Origin: UBA2112 sp964488555
Lineage (GTDB): Bacteria > Patescibacteriota > Saccharimonadia > Saccharimonadales > Saccharimonadaceae
Reading direction: 5' to 3'
Assembly (NCBI GenBank): GCA_964488555.1
Contig: CAZAUF010000005.1
Coordinates: forward strand, 1-64,000
DNA length: 64,000 nucleotides
This document shows, piece after piece, positions 6,951-14,600 of this stretch. The notes under the pieces were generated by a model, which was not told the origin of the DNA, ran no database searches, and worked only from the letters and a program-made list of their open reading frames with translations. Each line of letters starts with the position of its first letter. Position 1 is the first letter of the stretch. The translations under genes and the position numbers were made by a program.

Positions 6951-8861
6951 ATGGGAAAAATTATCGGAATCGACCTTGGTACGACAAACAGTGCCGTGGC
7001 GTATATGGTTGCTGGTAAACCGGAAGTCATCGCCAATGCAGAAGGTAATCGTACGACGCCAAGCGTGGTGGCTATCAACAAAAAGGGCGATCGCTTGGTC
7101 GGTCAGGTAGCGCAGCGTCAGCGCGTGACCAACGCCGAAAACACTATCTATGGCGTGAAGCGTCTCATCGGTCGCAAATTCTCTGATGACGAAGTCAAAA
7201 AAGACATCGATATCATGCCGTTCAAGATCGTTCAAAAGGGCAGTGCCGTGGCGGTCAAGATGGGTGACAAAGAATACACGCCAGAAGAAGTCAGCGCGAT
7301 GATCCTGAGCAAGATCAAAGCTGATGCCGAGGCGTTCCTGGGAGAAAAGGTGACAGAAGCTATCATCACCGTGCCTGCGTACTTCGATGATTCTCAACGA
7401 CAAGCGACCAAAGACGCAGGCAAGATCGCCGGTCTGGAGGTAAAGCGTATCATCAACGAGCCGACCGCCGCCGCACTTGCTTATGGACTTGAAAGCAAAA
7501 AAGACGAAAAAATCGCCGTGTTTGACCTCGGTGGTGGCACGTTTGACGTTTCCATCCTCGAGCTTGGTGACGGCGTGTTTGAAGTTCGCAGCACCAACGG
7601 TGACACGCACCTGGGCGGTGAGGATTTCGACAACCGTATCGTCAACCATTTCATCGATGTGTTCAAGAACGAAGAAGGTGTGGACCTAAAGAACGACAAA
7701 GCTGCCATGCAGCGTCTCAAAGATGAAGCTGAAAAGGCCAAAAAAGAGCTATCCAGCACCACTGAATACGAAGTTAACCTGCCGTTTATCACGGCCGATG
7801 CCGACGGTCCGAAGCACTTCGAGCACAAGCTGACCCGTGCCAAACTGGAGGAACTGGTCAAAGACCTGATCGACCGTCTGTCTATCCCGGTCGAAAAGGC
7901 ACTCAAAGATGCTGGACTGAAAGCGAGCGACATCAACGAAATCGTTCTTGTGGGTGGTATGACCCGCATGCCGTCTGTCGTGGAAAAGGTCAAGCAGATC
8001 TTTGGCAAAGACCCGCTCAAGGGTGTGAACCCCGATGAAGTCGTCGCTGTCGGCGCGGCTATCCAGGGTGGCGTGCTGCAGGGTGATGTCAAGGACGTAC
8101 TGCTACTCGACGTGACCCCACTGAGTCTCGGTATTGAGACGATGGGTGGTGTCAGCACCAAGCTGATCGAACGCAACACGACTATTCCTACATCGAAATC
8201 AGAGACATTCAGTACCGCCAGCGACAACCAGCCACAGGTGGAGATTCACGTGCTGCAAGGTGAGCGTGAAATGGCAGCCGACAACAAATCTCTCGGTACG
8301 TTTACGTTGGATGGTATCGCGCCAGCACCACGAGGCGTGCCGCAGATCGAAGTCACGTTTAGCTTGGACGCCAACGGCATCCTGAACGTGACCGCCAAAG
8401 ACAAGGGTACCGGCAAGGAGCAGTCGATTACTATCCAGGACAGCGGCAACATGAGCAAAGAAGATATCGAAAAGGCGCAAAAGGAAGCCGAAATGCACGC
8501 CGAGGAGGACAAGAAGAAGCGTGAAGCCGTCGATGCACGCAATCAGCTCGAAAACGGCATTTACCAAGCAGAAAAAATGCCAGACGAGTACAAGGACAAG
8601 ATTTCCGATGAAGACAAAAAGGTCATCGAAGAAGCTGTCAAGGATGCTAAAAAGGTGAAAGAAAACGCTGACGCATCGAAGGAAGAACTCGAAGAAGCTG
8701 TCAAAGCACTCAACGAGAAAATCATGCCGATCGGTGCCAAGATGTACGAAGCCGCAGCCGCTGAGGAAAAACCAGCCGAAGACGGCGAATCAACGTCAGA
8801 CGGCAAGGACGAGCCGGTCGAAGGCGAAGTCGTCGACGACGAGAAGAAAGACGAAAAGTAG
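6951..8861 (+). CDS. dnaK: chaperone DnaK (Hsp70)
   Basis: 636 residues, full length. The nucleotide-binding domain (about 1-385) shows the phosphate-1 motif DLGTTNS (8-14), 'DLGGGTFDVS' and 'GGMTRMPSV'. The substrate-binding domain follows (about 390-505, including 'LLDVTPLSLGIETMGG'), then the helical lid and an acidic tail (EGEVVDDEKKDEK). Hsp70 folds and holds client proteins in the cytoplasm with DnaJ and GrpE. No grpE or hrcA is adjacent; dnaJ lies about 8 kb downstream under its own CIRCE. It is heat-inducible through HrcA by inference from the operator. A strong terminator follows directly, so dnaK is monocistronic. Confidence 0.98.
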   Translation: MGKIIGIDLGTTNSAVAYMVAGKPEVIANAEGNRTTPSVVAINKKGDRLVGQVAQRQRVTNAENTIYGVKRLIGRKFSDDEVKKDIDIMPFKIVQKGSAVAVKMGDKEYTPEEVSAMILSKIKADAEAFLGEKVTEAIITVPAYFDDSQRQATKDAGKIAGLEVKRIINEPTAAALAYGLESKKDEKIAVFDLGGGTFDVSILELGDGVFEVRSTNGDTHLGGEDFDNRIVNHFIDVFKNEEGVDLKNDKAAMQRLKDEAEKAKKELSSTTEYEVNLPFITADADGPKHFEHKLTRAKLEELVKDLIDRLSIPVEKALKDAGLKASDINEIVLVGGMTRMPSVVEKVKQIFGKDPLKGVNPDEVVAVGAAIQGGVLQGDVKDVLLLDVTPLSLGIETMGGVSTKLIERNTTIPTSKSETFSTASDNQPQVEIHVLQGEREMAADNKSLGTFTLDGIAPAPRGVPQIEVTFSLDANGILNVTAKDKGTGKEQSITIQDSGNMSKEDIEKAQKEAEMHAEEDKKKREAVDARNQLENGIYQAEKMPDEYKDKISDEDKKVIEEAVKDAKKVKENADASKEELEEAVKALNEKIMPIGAKMYEAAAAEEKPAEDGESTSDGKDEPVEGEVVDDEKKDEK

Positions 8862-8876
8862 AAACGATGTAAAATC

Positions 8877-8912
8877 AAAATCCCCGCTCGAAAACCGATG
8901 CGGGGATTTTTA
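8877..8912 (+). terminator. intrinsic terminator after dnaK
   Basis: AAAATCCCCGC (8877-8887) pairs with GCGGGGATTTT (8900-8910), with a 12-base loop and a short T tail. It may also serve the convergent minus-strand gene, since the A-rich arm reads as T on that strand. Confidence 0.85.
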
Positions 8913-8924
8913 TTATCATGCAGT

Positions 8925-10043
8925 TTATTTGGGGTCGAGCTCTTGAAAGAGTGCCGCCCATACCATGCCCGGGTCACTCCGGTAGATGGGCGTTTTGAAC
9001 CACGAACCGTCCGGATTGACCAGTTCAGGGTAGGTACCGTGTCGCTCGATCAATGCGGCGAAGTTAGCATACTGCTGCTTGTACTCCGGTCGCTTGTACT
9101 TCTTGAGTATGTGCAGATAGAAGGTGCCATGCCACGTCCATATAGAGGTACCGGTGTAGTTGTTCATCAGAAATCGTCCCATGCCCCAGCGGTAGTTGAA
9201 TTTATATGGCTGCTGGCAGTACTGCAGCGGATACAGCTCGTTCAGACCAGCTTTGTTGATGTAGTCAAAGGTCTTGTCGGCCAGCTTCTTGTCGTCGACG
9301 ACCCCTAGGAAAAACGGCATCAAGCCGCACTCTGAGCTCCAGATATCAGTCACGAAATCAGCCTTGAAAAATTCACCGTTCCAGTAGTGGTCCAGCAGAA
9401 CCTGACGGTAGTAGGCTGCCTTATATGGAAAACCCTTGAGATCCAGGATTTCGACGCACTGTGCCATACGTCCGATGAGCGACCAGGCATATGCACTGCG
9501 GTCGTAGTAGACTGCATCGCGCATTTCGGCGTATTTCATGGTTTTCAGATCACCGTGTTTGGGATCGAGAAATGTTTTGACATAACGGCGAAGCATGTGC
9601 TCCAGAAAATGCCGCTCCAGCTTGTTGAGCGGATAGTCACTGACAACGATGCAGTGAAGCAGCCACGGCAAACTGTCGACACCCTTTTTCGCTGGGGCAT
9701 TGAACGTATTGCCACCCCTGTCTATGCAGGTCGTGACATCATCGGCTCGTTGGTAGTGAAACAATACCCACGAGAGAGTGTGGTGTACCTCGTCTTTGTA
9801 ACCGAGCTTTGTCAGCGACTGACAGACGGTGCCAAAGTCGCGCATCCAGAAAAAGTTAAAATGCCCCAGGCTGGTGCGAAAAAAATCTCCCTGAAACAGC
9901 TGGTCGACGATTTGCTCACAAATTTTGCGTGCGTCACCGACAAAATACAGATCAGTTGACGGTAGATACCGATTCATGATCTGTCTGACTTCGGCATGTA
10001 TGGTTCCAAATATGCCGCCAAGGCGTCGTGTAATTTTGGCCAT
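8925..10043 (-). CDS. six-hairpin (alpha/alpha)6 glycosidase, debranching-enzyme-like
   Basis: 372 residues, no signal peptide, so cytoplasmic. The helical pattern and motifs 'HFNFFWMRDFG' (about 62-72), 'DRSAYAWSLIGRM', 'WSSECGLMPFFLG' and 'NYTGTSIWTWHG' match the amylo-alpha-1,6-glucosidase/GH15/GH63-like barrel, in which an Asp and a Glu near such Trp-rich motifs act as acid and base. The substrate is unknown; an alpha-glucan or trehalose-type sugar is plausible. TATACT (10051-10056 on +) lies 7 bases before the ATG, predicting a leaderless mRNA. It converges on dnaK and shares the terminator region. Confidence 0.72.
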   Translation of the reverse strand: MAKITRRLGGIFGTIHAEVRQIMNRYLPSTDLYFVGDARKICEQIVDQLFQGDFFRTSLGHFNFFWMRDFGTVCQSLTKLGYKDEVHHTLSWVLFHYQRADDVTTCIDRGGNTFNAPAKKGVDSLPWLLHCIVVSDYPLNKLERHFLEHMLRRYVKTFLDPKHGDLKTMKYAEMRDAVYYDRSAYAWSLIGRMAQCVEILDLKGFPYKAAYYRQVLLDHYWNGEFFKADFVTDIWSSECGLMPFFLGVVDDKKLADKTFDYINKAGLNELYPLQYCQQPYKFNYRWGMGRFLMNNYTGTSIWTWHGTFYLHILKKYKRPEYKQQYANFAALIERHGTYPELVNPDGSWFKTPIYRSDPGMVWAALFQELDPK

Positions 10044-10050
10044 CAGTGCC

Positions 10051-10056
10051 AGTATA
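10051..10056 (-). promoter_or_regulatory. -10 box of the glycosidase gene
   Basis: TATACT on the minus strand, 7 bases before the ATG at 10043, consistent with leaderless transcription. Confidence 0.5.
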
Positions 10057-10179
10057 CTCTTAGCATAAGCAAAATACTACGTCTGCAGGGTGTGGTGCTC
10101 ATAAAAAGCTGTAAGATTGCTTACAGTGTGGACGCTCAGCTCACCATACAATGATGTTGTCTAATAAAGGAGGCATTGT

Positions 10180-10542
10180 ATGGCAGAGCGCGTGCACAAA
10201 GTAACAGAAGTACATGACGATACGGAACGTCCATCAGTTGGCGGCATGGTACTACTTGCGCGGTTGATTTACTTTATCTTTGGCGTCATCATCGCATTCT
10301 TACTACTCAGAGTGGTGTTGCTGCTACTGGGAGCCAATCAGGGCAACGCGTTCGTAGACTTCATTTATACGGTGAGCGGTGTATTCGCCGCGCCATTCTT
10401 CGGCATGTTTGGTTACACGCCTGCATACGGTACGTCTGTATTCGAGATCAGTACATTTATCGCTATCATTATCTATATGCTCATTTGCTGGGGATTGGTA
10501 GCACTCGTGACGATGGGATCACGCCATCGCGGGGAGGTGTAA
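10180..10542 (+). CDS. YggT-family membrane protein
   Basis: 120 residues with two or three membrane helices (about 23-47, 57-80 and 90-112). The central 'NAFVDFIYTVSGVFAAPFFGMFG' is the YggT hallmark, in which a helix pair is joined by a P-F loop. YggT proteins are integral membrane proteins of uncertain role, linked to osmotic tolerance, SepF-type division loci or pili in other bacteria. An AAAGGAGG ribosome site precedes the start by 8 bases. It seems to stand alone: its downstream neighbour has its own promoter. Confidence 0.75.
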   Translation: MAERVHKVTEVHDDTERPSVGGMVLLARLIYFIFGVIIAFLLLRVVLLLLGANQGNAFVDFIYTVSGVFAAPFFGMFGYTPAYGTSVFEISTFIAIIIYMLICWGLVALVTMGSRHRGEV

Positions 10543-10557
10543 GCCAAACGAAAAAGC

Positions 10558-10586
10558 TTGCATAAACCTTACGATAGTGCTATAAA
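10558..10586 (+). promoter_or_regulatory. promoter of the HD-domain gene with a structured leader
   Basis: TTGCAT (10558-10563), an exact 17-base spacer, TATAAA (10581-10586). Predicted start near 10593, giving a leader of about 130 bases before the ATG at 10723. Confidence 0.6.
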
Positions 10587-10592
10587 AAAGAT

Positions 10593-10722
10593 AGAAGTAG
10601 GTTCAGCGGGGACCGAGAAAAGTCCCGTCCATTGCGGTTGCTTCACTAACAACAACGATGATTGTTGTGCAGTGAAGAGCCTTGTTTTTTTATCTCCACC
10701 GCACAACAGAAAGGGGAGCGAT
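10593..10722 (+). promoter_or_regulatory. structured leader with attenuator-like terminator
   Basis: First hairpin: GGGAC (10609-10613) pairs with GTCCC (10622-10626) across an A-rich loop. Second hairpin: CTTCACT (10641-10647) and ACAACAA (10649-10655) pair with TTGTTGT (10662-10668) and AGTGAAG (10671-10677). An eight-T run lies just beyond (10684-10691), the shape of an intrinsic terminator placed inside the leader. GGTTGCTTCAC and GTGAAGAGCC can extend the second stem. It resembles an attenuator or riboswitch; no known class was recognised. It could also be a plain terminator of the YggT gene. Confidence 0.5.
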
Positions 10723-11205
10723 ATGAAAACATACACAGAACGAGACCTATGCCGGGCGGTCGCCATGAAGGAAAAAGCGCATGGCGACCAGATGCGCATG
10801 GATGGTACACTGTACATCGATCATCCGACGCGCGTACGACAGTCATTGCAGGTACGCGGTTATTCCATCCCGACGCTCATAGTCGCCGAGCTGCACGATG
10901 TCGCGGAAGACTGCGAGGGCTGGACGGTCGACAGGATCGGAGAAGAGGGAGGGTTTGACGACGAAGTGCTTCACCCTCTACATCTCATGACCAAGGAAAA
11001 GGGCAAAGACCAGGAATATTACGAACACATCTATATTCCGCGAATCGCGACACATGCTCGCTCGCGCGCGGTCAAACGCTATGACCTGGTGGATAATATG
11101 GATCTCACGAATATAGAAAATCCATCACCCAAACAGATCAAAAATATTGAAAAGTACGGTCGCGCGCTCGTCTACCTGTCGCGCTTCCCGCAACCGCGGG
11201 TGTAG
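10723..11205 (+). CDS. HD-domain protein, RelA/SpoT-hydrolase (MESH1)-like
   Basis: 160 residues from ATG 10723, preceded by a GGGGAG site; the longer open frame from 10558 runs through the promoter and leader and is rejected. The sequence 'HGDQMRMDGTLYIDHPTRV' (20-38), 'ELHDVAED' (about 57-64) and a distal 'DLVDN' give the His, His-Asp and Asp metal ligands of SpoT-type HD domains. No synthetase or TGS domain is present, so it looks like a stand-alone alarmone hydrolase. (p)ppGpp hydrolysis in the cytoplasm is the likely activity, but other nucleotides are possible. The structured leader suggests regulated expression. Confidence 0.72.
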   Translation: MKTYTERDLCRAVAMKEKAHGDQMRMDGTLYIDHPTRVRQSLQVRGYSIPTLIVAELHDVAEDCEGWTVDRIGEEGGFDDEVLHPLHLMTKEKGKDQEYYEHIYIPRIATHARSRAVKRYDLVDNMDLTNIENPSPKQIKNIEKYGRALVYLSRFPQPRV

Positions 11206-11235
11206 ATACGTGCGACGTGGTATAGTTATGAAAGC

Positions 11236-11856
11236 ATGAAAGTACTTCTGGTAAACAACGATAGTGATACGTGGGATAAACTCGTGAGAGTAGCCGAGGC
11301 AGCGGACTATACCGTGACGGCCATTCATCACAGCGATATCGGCACGACAAATGTGCATGACTATGATTTGGCCATTTTGTCCGGAGGCTGGTGGTACGAC
11401 GATGAAGTCGAGTTGCTTCAGACGTATGCCGAAGAGCTTCAGTTTATCAAATCGACGCCAATTCCTATATTGGGCATCTGCCTGGGTATGCAATTGATGC
11501 ATGTGGCTGTCGATCAAGCCGTTCCGCTGATGGATGAACCACAGAGTGGCGACAAGATGATTTCCGTTAATCCAGCCGGTCAGGCATTGTTCGGGTTTCC
11601 GGCCGAAATGGAAGTATTTAAAAACCACACCCGCGCTGTCCTAGAGGTGGACCCACAGTTCGACAAGCTCGCCGTATCAGAGAAAGGATACGTGGAGATC
11701 ATGGCTCACAGGAAGAGGCCGCTGCTTGGCGTGCAGTTCCACCCCGAAATGGGACCGCTGGAAAAAGCAGCCGTCAGACTACAGGCACTGGTGAATGGTC
11801 TTTTGCAGACTCCAGCAGTAAAAGCACTGGACGACGAGCTGTCGCAGAGCAGCTAG
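11236..11856 (+). CDS. class I glutamine amidotransferase-like protein
   Basis: 206 residues. The nucleophile elbow 'LGICLGMQLMHVA' (catalytic Cys about residue 80) and 'GVQFHPEMG' (His-Glu, about 168-176) complete the GATase1 triad. 'LSGGWWYDD' replaces the usual 'SGGPxS' oxyanion strand. Related enzymes release ammonia from glutamine for a synthetase partner, as in GuaA or TrpG, but no such partner is adjacent, so it may hydrolyse a gamma-glutamyl substrate. An extended -10 (TGG-TATAGT, 11221-11226) lies 9 bases before the ATG. The next gene is the same fold but has its own promoter. Confidence 0.75.
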   Translation: MKVLLVNNDSDTWDKLVRVAEAADYTVTAIHHSDIGTTNVHDYDLAILSGGWWYDDEVELLQTYAEELQFIKSTPIPILGICLGMQLMHVAVDQAVPLMDEPQSGDKMISVNPAGQALFGFPAEMEVFKNHTRAVLEVDPQFDKLAVSEKGYVEIMAHRKRPLLGVQFHPEMGPLEKAAVRLQALVNGLLQTPAVKALDDELSQSS

Positions 11857-11864
11857 CTCGGTGC

Positions 11865-11870
11865 TATACT
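11865..11870 (+). promoter_or_regulatory. extended -10 box, leaderless start of the PuuD-like gene
   Basis: TGC-TATACT ends 7 bases before the ATG at 11878 and lies just after the stop of the preceding gene. Confidence 0.55.
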
Positions 11871-11877
11871 GAAATCC

Positions 11878-12630
11878 ATGAAACCTCTCATCGGAATAAC
11901 GGCCGGAACGATTTATAATCATGAGTTTCCGTTTTATCCGCATACTTATGGGCAGATGCATACGTATGTCGAGTCCATCACTAAGGCGGGTGGAGTTCCG
12001 GTTGTCATCCCGATCGGACCGGCAGAAAGCGCGAGTGAGGTTTTGGAGCGACTCGATGGCGTGCTGTTTGCTGGCGGCAATGACGTATCACCCGAACTGT
12101 ACGGTGAAACCGCGCAGTATATAGAAAAAAGAGGTATCGACGCGCCGCGCGACGCGTTTGAATCCGAGCTGATGAAACGCGCGCTTGAATCTCAAGTTCC
12201 TATACTGGCGATATGTCGCGGTATGCAGCTGCTCAATGTCGTTCGCGGCGGCACATTGTATCAAGACATTGCTCAGCAGGTTCCGCAAGCGGATATGCAC
12301 GAGGGCAGATTAATCGAAGAGGACTTCCAGCATCTCGCACACGAACTGACGCTTGTGCCCGACTCAAAACTTGCGAAAATTTTGGGCATGACAACTATCA
12401 AATCAAATACGCATCATCACCAGGCCGTCAAAGATCTCGGTAAAGATCTGAGTATCAACGCTCACGCAGGCGACGGCATTGTCGAAGGTATCGAGGGCAC
12501 TGGCGAAGGATTTGTACTGGGCGTGCAGCCTCATCCTGAGTCGTTGGTTGCTGCTGACGTATTGCCCGAGTGGAAACCGCTTTTTGATGCTTTTGTCACC
12601 GTTGCTGGCAAGAGAAACTCGACTATCTAG
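11878..12630 (+). CDS. gamma-glutamyl hydrolase (peptidase C26, PuuD-like)
   Basis: 250 residues. 'KPLIGITAG' at the N-terminus, 'GGNDVSPELYGE' (about 62-73), the nucleophile motif 'LAICRGMQLLNVVRGGTLYQD' (Cys about 107; 'R-G-x-Q' is typical of C26) and 'GVQPHPESL' (about 215-223) identify the gamma-glutamyl-GABA hydrolase/peptidase C26 family. These cytoplasmic enzymes cleave gamma-glutamyl amides such as gamma-glutamyl-GABA. No polyamine pathway is visible nearby, so the true substrate is unknown; scavenging of glutamyl peptides is plausible. The stop overlaps that of the convergent sortase gene in a CTAG palindrome. Confidence 0.85.
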   Translation: MKPLIGITAGTIYNHEFPFYPHTYGQMHTYVESITKAGGVPVVIPIGPAESASEVLERLDGVLFAGGNDVSPELYGETAQYIEKRGIDAPRDAFESELMKRALESQVPILAICRGMQLLNVVRGGTLYQDIAQQVPQADMHEGRLIEEDFQHLAHELTLVPDSKLAKILGMTTIKSNTHHHQAVKDLGKDLSINAHAGDGIVEGIEGTGEGFVLGVQPHPESLVAADVLPEWKPLFDAFVTVAGKRNSTI

Positions 12631-13220
12631 CTACGTGTCGACTTTTCGAGTGAAAATGTAAACATCGTGCGCCACTGATCAAACATGCCGGTACACGTTT
12701 GTACGACAAGTCGAGGTGCGCCGCTTGTTGCCTTGGCGAACACGGATGTGTCGGACGGCTCGAAGTCACGTACTTCTTGTAGCACGTAGGTAAAGACGTG
12801 GCCATTGGACGTGTATAGTTTTGCTTTTGTGCCGAGTGGCGGCGGGTTTTTACCGATTTTGCCGAATACCGCGTCAGTACCGTGGCCGTAGATGAACGTC
12901 ATACCTTTGGCGTTGTTGGCTGGCATGGTCTCCGTGGCAAACTGAGCATGCGTAGGACTAAGAGTCCATGTGCCAGTCGTTTCGTTGTATCCACCCTTGT
13001 CTACACGCAGATCGATATCGGCAGCGGCGATCACGATCCGTGTCGGTGTACCCGAAATGGATCGTGCTGGCTTGGCGGCTGGCTGCATATGAACGGGACG
13101 AGCTTCTCCATGAACTGGCTCTCTGGGCATGTTTGGCAGCCAGAATAGTCCGACGATCAGGCTGACTGCTGCGCCGTAGGCCAGGACTATACTGCCGATA
13201 AGTCGAACTTTGCGTGGCAC
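12627..13220 (-). CDS. sortase (transpeptidase for cell-wall attachment)
   Basis: 197 residues. An N-terminal signal anchor (about 7-28) precedes the catalytic beta-barrel. 'FIYGHGTDAVF' supplies the His (about 112), 'RLVVQTCTGM' the Cys (about 175), and 'DQWRTMF' the Arg (about 183), so the triad is complete. Sortases cleave an LPxT-type signal and join surface proteins to the wall. The upstream neighbour on the same strand, 9 bases away, encodes a protein with a C-terminal LPFTS signal, the likely substrate. A dedicated sortase-substrate pair resembling class D/E housekeeping sets is inferred. The class is not certain. Confidence 0.87.
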   Translation of the reverse strand: MPRKVRLIGSIVLAYGAAVSLIVGLFWLPNMPREPVHGEARPVHMQPAAKPARSISGTPTRIVIAAADIDLRVDKGGYNETTGTWTLSPTHAQFATETMPANNAKGMTFIYGHGTDAVFGKIGKNPPPLGTKAKLYTSNGHVFTYVLQEVRDFEPSDTSVFAKATSGAPRLVVQTCTGMFDQWRTMFTFSLEKSTRS

Positions 13221-13229
13221 GTCGAAATC

Positions 13230-13754
13230 CTATTTTTCAGTGTAGCGACGCAGTGTGACGGCCGCCAGGCGCGATGCCACGACAATGCCTGCTGCGGCGA
13301 TGAGACTACTGATAATGACAGCGTGCATAGACGAGTCGCTGGTAAATGGAAGAGAAGCCGGTGTGAATGCTCCAGCTCCACCGCCGCCCTCGGCTGGTGC
13401 TTCAGGTGGAGTAATCGCGCCGCCTCCGGGAGTCTCTGCTGCTACTTCACAACCTGTCACACCGATCGTGATATCTGCACCATTGACATTCACGACGGTA
13501 CCGGTTGCCACGTCGCCACCTGTTGTGTTGCCGCCGGAACTGGCGTCGCCGCTACTTCCACCCTGGTTGTTGTACGTCGCTTGATAGATGCCGTTGTTAC
13601 AGGTCAGGGTTGCTTCGTGCACGTCGTTGATTGTTATCGTACATGTTGATCCGGGACCTGTGTTTGTACAGCTTGCTGTTTGGGCGTATGCGAGTCCGCC
13701 CAAACCAGCCGAGGCAATCGTGGCTGCTGCTGTTATTTGCAATATTTTTTTCAT
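13230..13754 (-). CDS. sortase-substrate surface protein with LPFTS signal
   Basis: 174 residues from ATG at 13754, chosen because AGGAGG lies 5 bases upstream (a longer frame starts at 13826). A signal peptide ends at about residue 25 (GLAYAQ). The mature part has four Cys (SCTNT, TCTIT, LTCNN, GCEV) that could pair, a Gly/Ser-rich middle 'GGSSGDASSGG', and a Pro/Gly linker. The C-terminus has LPFTS, a hydrophobic helix and RRYTEK, the tripartite sorting signal. The motif 'SSGDASSGGNTTGGDVATG' resembles the repeats of the neighbouring 14601 and 15266 products. Co-oriented with the sortase 9 bases downstream. Role: wall-attached surface protein. Confidence 0.82.
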   Translation of the reverse strand: MKKILQITAAATIASAGLGGLAYAQTASCTNTGPGSTCTITINDVHEATLTCNNGIYQATYNNQGGSSGDASSGGNTTGGDVATGTVVNVNGADITIGVTGCEVAAETPGGGAITPPEAPAEGGGGAGAFTPASLPFTSDSSMHAVIISSLIAAAGIVVASRLAAVTLRRYTEK

Positions 13755-13789
13755 CAGAACCTCCTGATTGTTTAAGTTGGCACATTTCC

Positions 13790-13819
13790 ATTCTATGCAT
13801 AGGAAAATATATATGACAA
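13790..13819 (-). promoter_or_regulatory. promoter of the LPFTS-protein/sortase operon
   Basis: On the minus strand TTGTCA (13814-13819), an 18-base spacer and TAGAAT (13790-13795), about 35 bases before the AGGAGG-led start. Confidence 0.5.
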
Positions 13820-13967
13820 CGCTCAAAATTTATTTTATACATAAGCATGTTGAAATTACAGAGGAAGTATGGAATAGCTGTGATTTTTTTAACAAAAATA
13901 TCTGGAGGGACTGTCTACACTAAGAGTAATCAAACAAACGCCCGGAGGCGAGCAAAGGGAAGAGAAG

Positions 13968-14504
13968 ATGCGTGAGTATTTGAAGCCGGCTCTGAAATAC
14001 CTGACAAAGAGGGTGCCGCACCCATCCGCTATAAGGGCGTACATGGTGCAACACAGGGCATTTACGTATGCGGCGGTTGCCGGTCTGCTGGTGATAATCA
14101 CGTCGACGATGCTCATTGCGAGACAAATTATGGTTGCCGATGCCAAGCTGACAGACGCGGTAGAAAATGACGACCATACGACATCGCTCAATATAGCAGC
14201 GGAAAGCGAGCCGCAGTCTATTGCCGGTGCTCACTCGTCACAGCAAGTGACCAGTACCGTGTCGCCAAACGGTGAGACGTCTGCGAGTGTGTCGGTTAAT
14301 GGCAAAGAAGTGAAGTTGCCACAAAACGGTACGGTGGAGAAGACAATTCGTACCGAAAACGGCACCACCAAACTGAACGTAAAGGTTAACCGCGACTCGA
14401 CGGCTTCAAATAGTTCGAGTGTTTCAACAAACTTGAACGTCACCACTCATAGCACGCACTTCGATCACGATACCAATCACCGATCGGAGCATAGCACGCC
14501 GTAG
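13968..14504 (+). CDS. single-span membrane protein of the surface-repeat cluster, unknown
   Basis: 178 residues. A basic N-terminus is followed by one membrane helix (about 36-55, TYAAVAGLLVIITSTMLIA), then a hydrophilic Ser/Thr/Asn-rich exterior with 'VSVNGKEVKLPQNGTVEKTI' and a His/Asp-rich end (HSTHFDHDTNHRSEH). The C-terminal half has a short beta-rich region and looks partly disordered. A GGAAGAGAAG ribosome site precedes the start. It lies between the sortase pair and the repeat proteins. Metal binding by the His/Asp tail is possible but only a guess. Not recognised. Confidence 0.55.
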   Translation: MREYLKPALKYLTKRVPHPSAIRAYMVQHRAFTYAAVAGLLVIITSTMLIARQIMVADAKLTDAVENDDHTTSLNIAAESEPQSIAGAHSSQQVTSTVSPNGETSASVSVNGKEVKLPQNGTVEKTIRTENGTTKLNVKVNRDSTASNSSSVSTNLNVTTHSTHFDHDTNHRSEHSTP

Positions 14505-14517
14505 GCGAGTGATCAGT

Positions 14518-14569
14518 CGAGCCCGGTTGCAGCTTTCGGGCTGCGATCGGGCTCGGGCGAACACCCGAG
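14518..14569 (+). repeat. two mutually exclusive hairpins before the 14601 gene
   Basis: CGAGCCCG (14518-14525) and TTGCAGC (14527-14533) pair with GCTGCGA (14540-14546) and CGGGCTCG (14548-14555). CTCGGG (14552-14557) can instead pair with CCCGAG (14564-14569), and both cannot form together. No T-run follows. It lies between two co-directed genes, about 25 bases before an AGGAGG site. Confidence 0.6.
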
Positions 14570-14600
14570 GTCAATATCCATTAACAACAAAGGAGGACAA

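Noticed and set aside
7481..8227. Long antisense frame in dnaK (248 codons), and similar ones in recA, rny and yebC
   Set aside because: They mirror the codon pattern of well-identified genes and have no start context; treated as shadows.
10558..10722. N-terminal extension of the HD protein
   Set aside because: The region carries a consensus promoter, two hairpins and a T-run, and a ribosome site precedes the internal ATG at 10723.
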